Below, piece after piece: positions 11,024-23,412 of a DNA stretch of 64,000 bases (position 1 is its first letter; the number at the start of each line of letters is the position of its first letter). The position numbers and the translations under genes are program-made. The DNA is taken from NCBI RefSeq assembly GCF_002105155.1, contig NW_019028985.1:124001-188000 (forward strand), in the 5' to 3' direction. The stretch comes from Lobosporangium transversale (lineage: Eukaryota; Mortierellomycota; Mortierellomycetes; Mortierellales; Mortierellaceae). The notes under the pieces were generated by a model. It was not told where the DNA came from and did not search any database. It was given only the letters and a program-made list of their open reading frames with translations.

Positions 11024-12046
11024 TGTGTCCTCTGTTCCTCTCTCCCTTCCCCTTCCCGAGAGATCATTTACCCTCCTGTCTCTCTTCTCTGTTCTCACTA
11101 TTTAACTCTAACTTCTCTTTCTATTTTTTTTTTCTTTACCTTCTCCATTCATTCTTTTACTACTCGTGGCTCTCAGTTGCTGTAGTATCCTGTGAGTCCT
11201 TGGTAGGTGACATGGAACGTTAGACTAATTAGAATGGGAGAAACACAGATGTGTCCACTGCTTCGTTGTTATTTGTCGTTATTGTTGCTATTGTTATTGT
11301 TTTATTTATAAGGTCCTGCATAGCCCTCTTTGCTTCATTCCTGTATAGACATTTATTTATACCCGACACATTGTATTCACTTGATGTTATTATCTATTCT
11401 ACACGAAATGCGAGGTTCTCTTTCTCCTCTCTTCTACTTGCTTTTCTTTTCCTTTTTTTTTTTTTCCTTTTTTTTTTTTTTTTTTTTTTTTGCTTCTCTC
11501 TTTCCATTGCTTTGGTCGCTTTTTGACTACATGCAGTTCGTTCTAATGCTTGTTTTACTTTATTTTATTTCCTTGTGCCACGTTTTGGTTTTACGTGTCG
11601 CGTGTGTGTTGACGTCGGCGCAGTTGGTAAGAGAGATACGACAGGAACAACAACAAAAAACTAAAACCTTTTTGCCTCGGCTTTTTGAACTTTTTTTATT
11701 ATTATTATTTTATTATTTGATTATTTGTTATTACTCTATTCTTATTATTATTACCATTGTTATTATTACGTGTGTATGCTACGCGTCTTCATCCATGATC
11801 ATCTATTGCAAAAAACTGTTAGTGTTGACGCTTACATGATGAAAAAAAAAAAAAAAAAAAGCGTCAAACGTTCACATTGTTCCTATGTTTCTCTCGATTG
11901 TTTAGTAAATAGGATCACCTTCATTTAACCGTATGCTCTTGGGCTTAAGCAATAGTAAGGGTTAAATACTTGATATCTGCATATAAAGAATTCTAAGCGC
12001 GTTGTTTATTATCTGGAGAAATGAAATGGCTACAATTTAGTAGCGC

Positions 12047-12089
12047 TTTTTTTTTTTTTTTTTTTTTTTTTTTTCCAAAAAAAAAAAAA
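12047..12089. repeat. Adjacent T28 and A13 tracts (inverted homopolymers)
   Basis: A run of 28 T is followed by CC and then 13 A, so the two arms can pair over 13 bp with a two-base loop plus unpaired T. It is intergenic, upstream of the HMG-box gene. Confidence 0.85.
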
Positions 12090-12665
12090 TTTTATAAGGC
12101 ATTTTAAGGCTTACTCTTAGTGTGCAATGATGAACAACCAATGACGCCCCTCCCCCCAAAAAAAAAATTGCTTGTTAAATGCGATACTCCATGGTCTAAA
12201 ACAAAAAAAAAAATCATTTGAAATAGTGCACAGCCTGAAAGTATGTAGTGCTTTTTTTTTTTTTTTTTTTGCGAATGCAAAAGGAAAAAATAAAGGATCA
12301 TGTCAAATAATAGCGGAAAAGAAGGAAAAGATGACCGTAATCGGATCAGACAGCGCACGAGTACAGGCAGTGATTCCAGTGCTTTTTTGCTTTGCCATCG
12401 CATTGTTTTAATCCTTTTTACGTCTTTCTCTTTTCTTTTCTTTTTGTTTTTAAAAAAAAAATTCGTCTTCTTCTCTTCTTCCTTACTCTCCTTCCCTTCT
12501 CTCTCTCCTGATAAACGAGCATAGCATTTTCGTTGTCACACAAGAAACTATAAACATTCATCCCAAGGACAACACGACAAACATTGATTCAAAAACTTTG
12601 ACACGACACGAATTCTCCCTTCAACTCAAGGCACCGCTATCCAATTTTTCTTTGTAGCCATTAAA

Positions 12666-13674
12666 ATGTCAAACCCATCTTCACACTTCGAATCAGATCC
12701 GTCCTTGATGGCAACAAATCAGAACACTACCCTTGGTGGGCCGGGAAGTGGGCCTTCTTCTTACGGAGGATATGGACATCTCTATAGCTCCATGAGCCAT
12801 AATATGAATTTCAGTACCGGTAATCACCCTTATGCCATGAACAGCCCTGTAACGCCTCCAGTCCTACCACCGCTCCACTCTAATAATCTCTCCAGCAATG
12901 GCAACAGCCACAGTAATAGCAGTAACAATACTGCCCATAGTAACCCTTATGGGAACAGCAGTGCCGGGAATGGTACCGGGAGTAGTCATGACAACTCGTC
13001 CGGATTCCAATTTTCATATCAAGGCGACATTGGTTCAGGCGGATCTGCAACTCCTTCAAGCTCCACTGGCGGTGGTAGTGGAGGAAATGGAAGTAGTCTT
13101 CACTCCTCCGTACTAGGGACACCAACAGGCTTGCATTCGTCATCAAACCTCTCGGAAAGTGGTGGAGGATCACAGATGGACTCTTCAAGAAGAAACCTGG
13201 ATGATTCAGACATGAGGAGGACAATATCAAGCTCAGGATCGAATTCAGGAATGCCCCAGCTCCCTCACCCGCAACAGATCCTTGAAGATGCTTTACAAAA
13301 GGGTCAACAGCAGCAGGGACAACAGGGACAAGGACAAGGGCAACAGCAGTACCAGCATCATTCTTACTCACCACATCCTCAACAAAGTCAACCTCATCAA
13401 GCCTTACAACAACAGCAACAACAGCAGCAACTCCAAAAACAGCAACACCAGCTACAACGTCCAATACATTCTTCACAGCAGCAATTCCACGGAACACATC
13501 CGCCATATCAGTCTGTACTATCGCACCACAATCAGCCGCAGCAACAACAACAACATCAGCTTCATCCAAGTCAAAGCCCATTACCACATCTTATGCGCGT
13601 TAATTCTAATAACATGTACACAACGGACAGTCGGCATGATCCAAGGCTCAATCAGCAGCAACCATCACAAGTTC

Positions 13675-13758
<84 letters not shown>

Positions 13759-14969
13759 CTTTGCGTTACAATATAGATCCACCATTCCAGAATGTCATGA
13801 ATAGAAGTAATTCTCGTTCTAGTGACTTAGCATGGACATCAGTACCACAGAATATGATGGTGTCGGGTGGAAACGTCACATCTACCGCTACATCAATACC
13901 TAGTAGTGGAGGTGGTGGTGGAGGAGGCGGAGGTCCGATTCGACATGGAGTGGGTTCACAACAGAATCGTTCTGCCGCCAATAAACGTAGTCGAGACTTT
14001 GGAGCCATGGATCCCAATGGCTTGAGTGGGATGGGTCCAATGGGCATTGGTCCTATGGGTGGAATGGTCTCTGGTCTACCTGGTATGAATCCGATGAATG
14101 GTAACGGCAGTGGTGGTGGCGGAAATGAGAGGATGGGATGGGGAGGCATGGTTGGAGCCGGGTCCAGCCCATATGGTGCACCAGATCATCACCATCAGTC
14201 TCATCATGGGCTACAACAGGCCCATTCACAACAAATGCAGCAACATTTACAACAACAGCAGCAACAACAACAATTACAACTACAACAGCAGCACCGAGTA
14301 GGTCCACCCGGCAGCCGAATTGGATTACCTGTTGGACCAGGTAGTAACGGAGGACCCATGAATGGTATGCCAGGGATGCCGGGGATGCCCGGGATGAGTG
14401 GCATGGGTCTTGGTGCATTTGGAGGAATGGCAGGGATGCCTGGAGGCATGAGTAATATGAACATACACCATGGTGGCATAGGTTCAATATCCAAAAAGAA
14501 ATTCAAAAAGTCTATTCCTCCAGTTATCAAAGACAAAAACTGTCCGAAACGTCCTAGGAACTCGTACATCTTTTTCACTTTAATGAAAAGGTAAAAAAAA
14601 AAAAAAAAAAAAAAAAAAAGAGTTTTTCAGGACCACATCCTTTTTGTACATGCACTTACAAGTACAGCAAAAAGCAATACTGGCAGTAATTTACTATGAT
14701 ATTTAACCCCATATTTTTTCCTTCATCTATGTAGGGACGACATCAAGAAGAAACATCCCGAATTCAAGCCAACAGAAATCACAAAAATGCTGGGTGAAGA
14801 ATGGCAAAAGCTGTCTGAATCAGAAAAGGAGTCATATGGAAACATGGCAGAGAATGACAAGAGGCGCTACCAGAACGAAATGGAGGCATACGACGCTTCA
14901 AATATTGGAGTAAATCCTATGCCTGGTGGCGGCGGACCTAATCTTATTGACATGGGTTGGAGAATGTAA
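12666..14969 (+). CDS. HMG-box DNA-binding protein with long Q/N/S/G-rich N-terminus
   Basis: Exons 12666-14590 and 14735-14969 join in phase 2 across an intron that begins GTAAAAAA, carries a ~27-base A run and ends CTATGTAG. The product is about 719 residues. Residues 1-~610 are low-complexity: Ser/Asn/Gly, Gln/His blocks including 28 consecutive Gln (13674-13757), Gly runs and Met-Pro-Gly repeats (MPGMPGMPGM). The C-terminal ~85 residues form one HMG box: basic KKKFKKS lead, CPKRPRNSYIFFTLMKR, then HPEFKPTEITKMLGEEWQKL and a YQNEMEAYD end. The intron splits the box. This fits an HMGB/NHP6-type architectural factor or transcriptional co-regulator in the nucleus. Members with such long prion-like N-termini are unusual among NHP6 proteins, which are ~100 residues. 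ATG 12666 is the first in-frame ATG after a homopolymer-free leader. Confidence 0.9.
13674..13757 (+). repeat. CAA/CAG trinucleotide repeat encoding 28 Gln
   Basis: About nineteen CAA triplets are followed by about nine CAG triplets, all in frame as glutamine within the HMG-box gene. The CAA-to-CAG switch suggests two rounds of expansion. Length variation between strains is likely. Confidence 0.9.
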
Positions 14970-15332
14970 AATCATTTGTACTCTATTTCACATCAATAAA
15001 AAAATTTAAGCAAGTATACAAAAAACAATGTGTTTATTGTAATTTTTTGTGGGGAAAGTAAAGCATACTGAGTATTCTGATATTGAAAGAAGTAAAGACA
15101 TTGGTGATATAATAGCAATAATAATAAAAAACAATAATAAAAATGTTGGAAAATGAGAGAATCGAGTAAAACAAAGAATAACAAAAAAGATTCAGCAAGC
15201 TACTCAAGGCGGAGGAAAGACAGCTTTTTGAAGCATCATCTCATCCTCTACCCTTCATCGCGAAGTAGCTTGATTTTCATCTCTCATGTTTTTCCTTCCT
15301 AATCCTTACTTTTGTTTTCCCAATCCAACAAT

Positions 15333-17198
15333 TTAGGCTTTAGCCACAAAATGTCCAAAGACCAAGTCGCAACCATCAAACTCGTACAGGATGCGATCCG
15401 TACGAGTGAAGCCTGCAATACGGCCCATTGCTTTGACCATGCGGCGCTGACGACGCTCCATCTGGCGTTCTGTCTCCATCTGACCATCCTCAGTCAAATG
15501 GGACGAAAACAGAGTCACGCTCATAGTACCAGGCTGGAAGATCTCGACTACCCTCGAGATCAACTCCGTCAAAGTTTCAGGGCCTGTGTAGGTCGCTTTG
15601 CTGACCACATCATCCTCTTTGTCGTCACCATTCTCGCTACCAGACGTAGCAGACTTAGGGGTGCTATCACCGGAAGCAGAAGAGCCCCTGATCCTCTTCC
15701 TGCTACCAAGACCCACAGGAATGTTGGTCTCAAATGAAGCATATGAACAAACAGGCTCGGGAGTAACATGGATCGTATAGTAGTTACCATCCTGCATGGC
15801 GTTAGCAGAGTATCCGCATGGAGTAAACAAATATGAATCCAGCTGCGCCTGGGGGAAGAGTCCTGCTAAACCAGTCTCTTGATCCACACGAACACCACCA
15901 ACAGTGCCAGGAACATCGTCCGGTCTCTGATAGAAGCGCTTCATGGCCTCGGGGTTGAGATTAGTCATCAAAATTTCAACGGTTTGATCATGAGAAGGAT
16001 ACAGGTAGCTGACACTGCTAGCTGAGGAGGCAAAAGAGATCGACGACGAAGAAGAGCTCACAGACGATGAAGATGATGGAGATCCAGGTGAGACCAAGGG
16101 AGAATCCTCTCCTGCTACCCCAGCGGTCGTGGTGCCATCGGTTACAATGCTCAAAGGAAGAGAGACCTTTCCTTCACCCTGTTCATCAGTAACCATTACA
16201 TCGTTGTTCTCATTGTTGACAACGTTGACGTCTTCCAAAGAGTTGGTGCTATTACGGCGAGAAGTGATGTGCGAGAGACAATCGTCCTGAGGTGCAGTCA
16301 AGTAGAGGCACCAGTGATCACCATTAACCTTTCCTACAGTATAAGCGGCTCCATGTTCTATTGTTAATCAATAAAATAAAACAAGTAATAACGTAAGACT
16401 CAGTACAAGAATCAACACATCTGGTGATTTCAGGAACCAAGTCATATTAATGGAACGCATAAACATACCAAAGTGACGATCTAAGAATGCAACCTCATCC
16501 TTCCAGTCGCGATGAACGTGCAACTGGCGCTCGGGAAACATAAAAGTCTTGCGTGAGTAAAAGACACGCCAAACCTTTTCGAGACCACAATAGTTCTGGG
16601 CGATTTCTAAAATCTTGGGCAACGCCATGAGAAGAGTGGTTGTGCCGCAAGTTTTCAGGATCAGCTTGTGAGGATAGACAAAAAAAGAGGACTCGCTCAA
16701 AAGAAACGCATCCATACAATCGTTCTGAATCGAGTTTAGGACTTGACACTTGACAATAGCCAACATTTCATCCCAAATAGGCTTAGGTACAATACGAAGA
16801 CCATAACGATCCGATCCTCCAAAGGTCTCGTCGTTATCTGCAGGTTGTAACGCTGTGGGGATGGTGCGGATGCCTTGGAGAGGAAAAGGTGCAGGGGAAA
16901 ACCAGATCTCCAAAAGCTTCTCTGGACCTTCAAACGAACCAGCTTCCTGAGTATCATTAGTGGTGTCCAAGAAAGCGTCGTTTTTAAAGCCAGCCTCGTT
17001 GTCATGTAAGTGTACATGGGCAGCAGGGGCATCGGAGTTCATAGGAGCAGCGGAATCATGGTGGGTAGTGGTGGTGGCGGTAGTAGTAAAAGGGGTTGTA
17101 AGATTAATAGATTGATGAAGATGTTGAAGGGCAACGGACTTGAGCTCGCCAGTGACGGCGGCTTGTGCCGAGGATGGGACAGGAACAGGAACGGTCAT
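15333..17198 (-). CDS. SPE2: S-adenosylmethionine decarboxylase proenzyme
   Basis: Exons 17198-16469 and 16357-15333 join in phase 1 over a GTATGT...AATAG intron, giving about 584 residues. The enzyme decarboxylates S-adenosylmethionine to supply aminopropyl groups for spermidine and spermine, in the cytosol. Hallmarks are FEGPEKLLEIWF near the start of the catalytic fold and LLSESSFFVYPHKLILKTCG, where cleavage before the second Ser of ESS creates the pyruvoyl cofactor. The second exon begins EHGAAYTVGKVNGDHW, also characteristic. The protein is longer than the usual 330-400 residues because of an ~85-residue low-complexity N-terminus (TTTATTTT, HH) and a Ser/Ala/Asp-rich insert encoded around 16020-16140. 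The gene is convergent with the HMG-box gene. A tiny upstream ORF in its leader may control translation. Confidence 0.95.
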
Positions 17199-17341
17199 TC
17201 ACGTGGGGTTCTTTCGAGTGTGTAAGAAAACGGATTAGGGTGGCTTTCTCAGAGGATGCACGAACACGAAGGGCGTTGGGGGCTGTGTTTCTGACGAAAT
17301 GATGGGCAGGTTGTTTTCGGGTGAAAGTCCTATTCAGAATA

Positions 17342-17359
17342 TTATGATAAAATCGACAT
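17342..17359 (-). promoter_or_regulatory. Five-codon upstream ORF in the SPE2 leader
   Basis: On the minus strand, 143 nt upstream of the SPE2 start, ATG is followed by four codons and TAA, encoding MSILS. Mammalian and plant AdoMetDC mRNAs are known to be polyamine-regulated by short uORFs. The peptide differs from the mammalian hexapeptide. Whether the transcript includes this segment cannot be told from sequence alone. Confidence 0.4.
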
Positions 17360-18763
17360 TTAGGGTGAATACAGATTGTTCCGTCTGAATTGTCTTTCTC
17401 TTTGTTTAGAGATAAGAAGTCTGTGACGGGTGATCTTGGCGTCATCGAACAAACCACAGTATGGTAAAGAGGGAAAAGGAAAAAAGGAGAGTTCAAAACA
17501 AAAGAACAAAAGTGCCAATTGCTTGACAAAATCAAGGAATCCGATCCAGTACTCTACTGAACAATTGACGCGCTTTCAATTGAGTTCTATGTGTATTATG
17601 CGTGGATGCTTTTGACCTTACCTTTTAATCGACTTCACAGACCAAAAACAAAGAATGATTACCAAGAAAGGTTGAAAGGGAGCAAGATAATTTTTTTTTA
17701 GGGGTTTTTTTTTGTGTTTTTTTTTAAGAAAGAAAAGCGATGAAGTTTTCTTTTTTGTTAAAGACGCAAAAGAAAAATATATATCAATTCCAATGGGGGT
17801 ATAGGGATGCTATCGGCAGCAAGGGATGGGAACGAAAGGCAACTGAGGAGTGAACTGGACGGTAGCGCAAGAGTTAGGGTTGGGACCTGGACGCATAGCA
17901 AGTGCTAAGAAGCGGGGCAAAGACAACTTTTTTTGCTTAGAGCAGTAAGGAACAGCTTTTTTTTTGAACTTGTTAAAAAAAAAGAGTGAAAAGCCTGAAG
18001 AAAGTACGAACAAATACAAATCACTGTAATTAGTAAACAGGATCAAGGGAAATAATCATTGGGAAGAGAGATGCTTTTCATGACTTTTTTTTTTCTTTCT
18101 CATGGACTGAGTGATCAGGACGGATCACAGTTGGATCTCAAGCGAATGACTTACAACAACAGGAGTGCTTTTACAAGGTACTTTTTTTTTATTGAAATAT
18201 AAATAGTGAAGAAGACAGAGCGAAATGAATTCTTCCAAGGGTACTGCAGTTGATTGGATCAAGTGAAATGTGAGGAGGTAATGGAGATCGGCTTTCAATG
18301 GGCCGAGAGGGCGAATGGGATGTGGGTTGGGTTGAACGAGAGCTGTCGAAGAAGAAAGAAGAAAAAAAATAATGGAAAAAAAAAAAAGATTGTTTATTTA
18401 TTTAGTTTTTTGACAGGTTATTGGCTCACCGCCACACGACACAAAAAAGCTAAAGAGTTTGAGATCGATCCACTACCGTTTTTGACACAAGGTCTAGATC
18501 AAATTGCTCTAGGAACAAGAGAATGGACACAATGACAACAGATATAGATATTATCTTAGTTCCGTTTAATGAGACTGACATAGAAATACAAATCAGGATG
18601 GAAGGGGGTGGAATGAACACGAAGATGAATGAGAGAGCAAACCAGAAAGGTGTGGGGAAGGATGTGTGTAACTTGATTTACTGTCAACACAAAGGATGTG
18701 CTTTAATGGATTGTGGCACTATTGCAAATCGGACAAAAGAGTGCCTGTCTGTAAATTCGCTAC
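17360..18763. other. Intergenic stretch between SPE2 and the citrate carrier gene
   Basis: No gene is recognised. It should hold the SPE2 promoter and leader (right of 17198) and the 3' UTR of the minus-strand carrier gene (left of 18764). It contains several short A/T runs (near 17690-17725, 18358-18388). The longest frames (about 80-95 codons) are Lys- or Phe-rich and resemble nothing known to me. Confidence 0.5.
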
Positions 18764-20433
18764 TTAAGAGCTGATGGGTTCATGCTCATCAAACCGATGT
18801 AGCAGCGACATGGTACTCTCATAAAGACTGAATACAATTCCGCCCGACATCTATGCAAAATAAAAAAATGATATCAAACAAAGGATTGTTAAACTTTTTC
18901 TTTCCCGTAAGATTTTAGCAAAGAGCCGTCCAATACTTTATCCTTTTGTATCACTTGTTGAGATTAGAGCAGAATTGACAGGGTCACCATCCCTTTGTGC
19001 TCTGTCTTCCAACGCTACAAAATGAAATGAACTCAACCTACTGATAATCGCGCCAATCGTGGTGTAGCACCTTTCCAGAACGCTAGGACGCCTTCGTTCT
19101 TGAGCACCTTCCAAGCACAATCGAATGCACCACCGTAAAGTTCCGTCGCCCTCAAACCTTGCATCTTGGTCTTGATCACATCCAGCGGCATAGTTGTATA
19201 AACAGTAACAATACCTGCTACCGCTCCAATTGCAAACGCATGCGTTGTAGGAAGCTGTCCCTTATTACCTAGGCTAGTCTTTGCAAGGTCGCTCAAATAT
19301 GAGTACACACCGAAGCGCACTGCACTATTTGCTCCTTGTCGTGCCATCACAGGCACTACGCCGCGGTAGATTCCTCCAAATCCTTCAGCCCGCACAATAC
19401 ATTTGACACCTAAAACATCATTAATAATTTTTGCAGTTAGTTCGACTCCTAACTTCGTTTGCTAGTGTTCATCTGCACTATATATTTCTAGTTACATTAC
19501 CATGAATAAGGCCCCGATATTGAGGACTAGGAAGGTTCCCATCATGGATCAGTTTGGTCCTATAAATACATAGATGTATGATAAGAGATAGTTAGATTGG
19601 CAGGTTAGCGTTGGCTGAGTTTGATCCCACTTTATACGTTTCAATCTTTGTACGTTTTTTTTTTTTATACTTTATCGTTTCTGTAGGGGTAACTACCAGA
19701 ATGGCCTCTGTCATTCCTGCGCCGAGTCCAGCTGCCGTTAAAATGTTTGATTAACAGAGTTTAGCAGAAATAGGAAAATCCCGCCATAAAAGTTGATTAA
19801 TACTGATTAAATTGGGAAATGAAAAATGAAATAGATCTCCGTCAGCTTACCAAGAACGGACCGTGCTCCTGTGACCCTGCCTTGTGAATCCTTGAGCCGC
19901 TCTCGGAATTGATCGAATGCAAAGAAACGAACACCAGCCTTCGCTGCTGTCCCAATAACTAATGCAGATAATCCTCGATAGATACCAGTGATGCCTTGAG
20001 TCTGTACTGTCCTCACCAGAACATCCAAAGGTCCTTTGAATTTCTAATATACACCATGTGGTTGCAAGGGGGGCCTCAGTATATTTTTACCAACAATTCC
20101 TCCGATTTCCCTATTGTAGTGTGACCCCCTTTTTACTAATGGGCAAAGACATGTCTCTTCTTCAATGATATTTCCCACGAGTAATTCCAACCATGATTGC
20201 AAATGACGCGTTTATGCAAATGGTTGGATATTCATCATTTTTTATAAATGTATGACTGCAACGAGTCCCAAAAAACAAAAACAAGAAAAGGTCGTTATAC
20301 ATACTACTCCACCGTTGCGAGCTGATGCAACACCACAATCCTGAAGTTGAAGTTGAGTTTTAACGAATTCTGTGGGATAGGTTATAATGGCCTCAGCAGC
20401 TCCTGCTACGGCCCCTGCTGTTAACGTATACAT
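18764..20433 (-). CDS. CTP1: Mitochondrial citrate (tricarboxylate) carrier, SLC25A1 family
   Basis: Six coding exons deduced from splice sites: 20433-20305, 20043-19851, 19731-19671, 19559-19501, 19409-19042 and 18850-18764, totalling 299 codons with consistent phases. Three carrier repeats are visible, each with PxE/D-x-x-K/R: TYPTEFVKTQLQLQ, TPTETIKTKL and MPLDVIKTKMQGL. The family-typical C-terminus GATPRLARL...GGIVFSLYE is present. The product exchanges matrix citrate for malate across the inner membrane, feeding cytosolic acetyl-CoA and lipid synthesis. The ATG at 20433 is the minimal start. The frame is open to an AG at 20450, and ATG 20648 (MSARK, then a weak GTGCTC donor) could be a separate first exon that would lengthen the N-terminus. 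The product matches the ~300 residues usual for the family. Confidence 0.93.
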
Positions 20434-20927
20434 GGCAGGTTCTCTGTTCTATTTTGTTGCATATAAATATATGAGTAGAAGCTAAAGTGTCAGTGATGTC
20501 CCTTTTCTTACTTTTTTTTTTTTTCCTATTGACATTTATATGGATATGAATATGGATATGAATATGGATATGAATATGGATATTAATTTTTTTTTTTTTT
20601 TTTTTTTTCATTGCTGCTTGGTATCATGAGCACCTTTCTGGCAGACATGCTTCTGGCGAAATTGAAGAAAAGCTTTCAAGTGAGAAGAAACTAAGGTGAG
20701 ACTTTTTGAAAGAGAAGAGCGAAGAGTAGAAGGGAGGTGAGTGTAGCAAGAAAAATAAGGATGGAAGGGGGTTTAAAAAGAAATTCTTCCACGAAGCAAG
20801 GTCAAAGCGGGCAAGACGACAGTAAAAGGAGGAAGAGTGTAGCAAATAGGCACAGCATTGTCAACAATAAAGGAGTAATATGCAAGAATGCAGAATTTAT
20901 TTTATGTGTCTATCTCAAAAGTCATCC
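20434..20927. other. Leader or first intron of the carrier gene, and 3' end of UTP6
   Basis: Apart from a possible five-codon first exon of the carrier gene (ATG at 20648-20646), no coding content is supported. It includes a poly-T run (about 20587-20608) and a 12-bp tandem repeat. The segment right of about 20660 is probably promoter DNA overlapping the 3' UTR of the same-strand UTP6 gene. Confidence 0.45.
20535..20586. repeat. 12-bp tandem repeat (TATGGATATGAA-type)
   Basis: Roughly four tandem copies of a 12-base unit containing ATATGGATATGA lie just before a poly-T tract, probably in the first intron or leader of the citrate carrier gene. It is a simple minisatellite with no known function. 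Confidence 0.85.
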
Positions 20928-23412
20928 TCAAGAGGATAAAGCCTCTTCATTTGGCTGGGAGTCCATCTCCATATCCAAGTCCAGTTCCGCAGCTAAATAG
21001 CTTGGTTCTGACCATTTGCCCTCAAGCATCTCGCGATATCTTTGAGAGAATGCGTCACTGTCTGCTGCGGCCTTACCCGCCCTCCACAGAACTTTGTTAG
21101 CCATTTCGACTTGCCCAGTCTCGTTTAGGAACTTGAGGAATGAGAGGTATATGTCTATCAGGATGTCACAAACAATTAGTATACTATTTCATTTAGGATG
21201 GGATCACCTATTGTAGTTTTCCCTATTTCAATCTCGAGTTTACCTTCATTCTTCTCATCAGCGTGGATGGCTTTGTCATAAAGCATACAGATTGCTTTTC
21301 TCGATGCTTCTTCGTTGATCGAATTCTTCTTTTCGAGGTTTATGCACGTCATAAAAAAGCCTGGCTCAGGTAGACTCTTCTTCAGTAGAGTTTGATATAC
21401 GCGACGCACGCCTTCAATACCCTCGGTTTCATTCATCCAGTCAAGGAACCAAGCACTGACGCTGTGCTTGACCTGTCCTACTTCGGCTCTCTCCTCTGTA
21501 ACGTCAGGGAGCAGTGCTGTGGTGGTGCGAACAGCATCTAGGAATGCTTCTTCAACTTGTTGCTTACTCATATCGTCCTCTCGGTATGCTGTCCTGATGA
21601 AACTAATATACTCCCGCCAAATATCGAGACTTTCTGTATGAGTCTTGAGAGCGTGGGCAAAAATTGCTGGAAGACGTGCGGTCTGTTCCGAACGCGAGAG
21701 TGTTCTTAATAGTCGAATCTGCTGTAGGACAAGCGCTCTTGAGGCAGGGTACTTAGCTATAGCCTGATCGAGGATTGTGAGTGCCTTCTTGTTGACGTTT
21801 TCAACAGAAAGAGTCGATGATGATAGAATCCAGTTGATTTGGAGCAAGCAAAGGTCCTCTGAATGAATATTTTTCTTGTCGGCAGACGAGAAAATCCTGT
21901 CAATAGTTTTCGAGAAGTAAAGTTTCTAAGCAAACCAGAATTCAAGTTTCCGTCGTCAGAACATGAACTCATCTATTGCCATCATATGATCATGCCAGCC
22001 TATGCCCTTACCAAGTTTTCTTCTTCTGTTTTTTGGTACTCAGCTTCCATATTCTCCACAAAAAGCTTCCACATTCTGGGATCATTGTCGTCACAGAGCT
22101 GCCAAAACGCCTTCACGGTTTCTCCAACACCCTTGACATATCCCTCCTCATCTACTTTATAGGCGTCAATAGCACGTCTAGCAACAAGTGCACGTGCTTC
22201 TGGCAAGTCTTTGAAATCAGCATTGATCGAATCGTAGATGTACTGGATCGAGTCGTCGTTCAGCGGCTTCGGCCTGATAAAGGAATTGGCAATATCCAGA
22301 AATCCTTTACGGAAGGAGAATGAATTAGGGATGCTTTTTATTCCATTCCTGTACACAACCATCGCTACCTCACCCCGAAGGACAGGATTCTTCTCTGTTT
22401 TGAAAGCTTCAGCCTTCTCTTCTGTCAATGGCGCTTTTTTCTTCTCTTTCTTGCCCTTTTTTGATAGTTTTTTCCCCAATACTCCCTTTTCATCTTGATC
22501 TAGGGCAGAAAATTCTTCTCCTGTAATGCTGGGAAGCTTGATCATATTGTCTGTATCCACCTCCCTATCTTCCAGTAAATTCTCCTCGATTTCCTCTTCT
22601 GACACATCGATCCCTAGTACCTGCCTACGAGCCAAAATCTTTGCGATGTATACAAGTTCTAAGCGGAAATATTCATGCCAAAGACTCTCTGTGGTAGTGT
22701 TAAGGCGGAGGGCACGCTGCAAGAGGACTAGTGGCAATGAGAGTTGTATTGCAAACGAAGAGAACGTTAGTCTTTATATGCTGTATGTTGATTATACTAA
22801 ATCTTGTACGGATAGCTCATTGATAACCTACTAACCTCTGGCAGCAACAATATTTGCATTCTCTTCCCATTCCCATGCTGCGGCTAGAATCCACATCTTT
22901 TCGTTTGTAGGATGGAGTTGAATTGCCTGTGCGAAGATCTTCCCGAGAGTTCTACTGGCTCCGGTTTTTTTTGCATAATTGATATATTGAAGCCAGATCG
23001 AGATATCTCCTTTAAACTTTGTAAGGCAGCGCTTGTAAATAAAGTATATGCGACGCTGTCCAGCATAATCTGAGATCGATTGTTTTGTGTTGGAAACCAT
23101 ACGAGCACGACGTTTCTTTCGTAATGCCTCCAGATTCATTTCATATTCAATGTAACGCAAATAGTCTGCTTTCTTGCTAATCCTCCGCTTCAAAGCATAT
23201 TCAAACTTTTCGCGCTTCTTGATTATTGACTGAATCTCTTTCTAAGGTATAGTACATTACGCAATGTTAGCTTCGATCTGGTATCAGAAATTGTTGCCGA
23301 TAAAATTAACACAGGAACAAGTTCAACGAACCTTAGAGAATATCCCTTTCTGCTCGAGATCTCGCAGCTCGGGGATCATCTCCTCCATGTAGAACTGTAC
23401 GGTGTCCGCCAT
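20928..23412 (-). CDS. UTP6: U3 snoRNA-associated protein UTP6 (SSU processome)
   Basis: The start (ATG 23412-23410) gives MADTVQFYMEEMIPELRDLE, the conserved UTP6 N-terminus, followed by KREKFEYALKRRISKK and DYLRYIEYEMNLEALRKKR. The next exons encode HAT (half-a-TPR) repeats such as RIYFIYKRCLTKFKGDISIW, ASRTLGKIFAQAIQLHPTNE and SLWHEYFRLELVYIAKI. A Lys-rich insert (KKLSKKGKKEKKKAP) lies in the middle. The last exon encodes IYLSFLKFLNETGQ and ends EALSS before TGA at 20930-20928. There are at least five introns. The protein belongs to the UTP-B module that binds the 5' end of pre-rRNA in the nucleolus for 18S maturation. It is divergently arranged with the YDJ1-type gene, with 504 bp between the start codons. 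Confidence 0.92.

Larger units (their letters stand above)
9544..12665. other. Gene-poor, pyrimidine-rich stretch upstream of the HMG-box gene
   Basis: No protein or RNA gene could be supported. The stretch carries many homopolymers (A24 near 9665, A30 near 10708, T25 near 11465, T28/A13 at 12047-12089), a CT microsatellite and long C/T-rich segments (10740-11160) typical of fungal promoters and leaders. The last ~150 bases before 12666 lack long homopolymers and are the likely 5' UTR of the HMG-box gene. Frames here translate to poly-Phe/Ser or poly-Lys strings. Confidence 0.5.

Noticed and set aside
11605-11640. tRNA A-box-like sequence (GGCGCAGTTGGTAAGAG)
   Set aside because: No B-box (GGTTCGA-like) follows at the right distance and no cloverleaf can be drawn; it is followed by A- and T-rich sequence.
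12880-13587. Long antisense frame (235 codons) opposite the HMG-box gene
   Set aside because: It is a shadow of the low-complexity Ser/Asn/Gln coding strand, with no independent features.
17810-18046. 78-codon minus-strand frame between SPE2 and the citrate carrier
   Set aside because: It has no recognisable motif, a poly-Phe/Lys centre and no supporting neighbours or splice signals.
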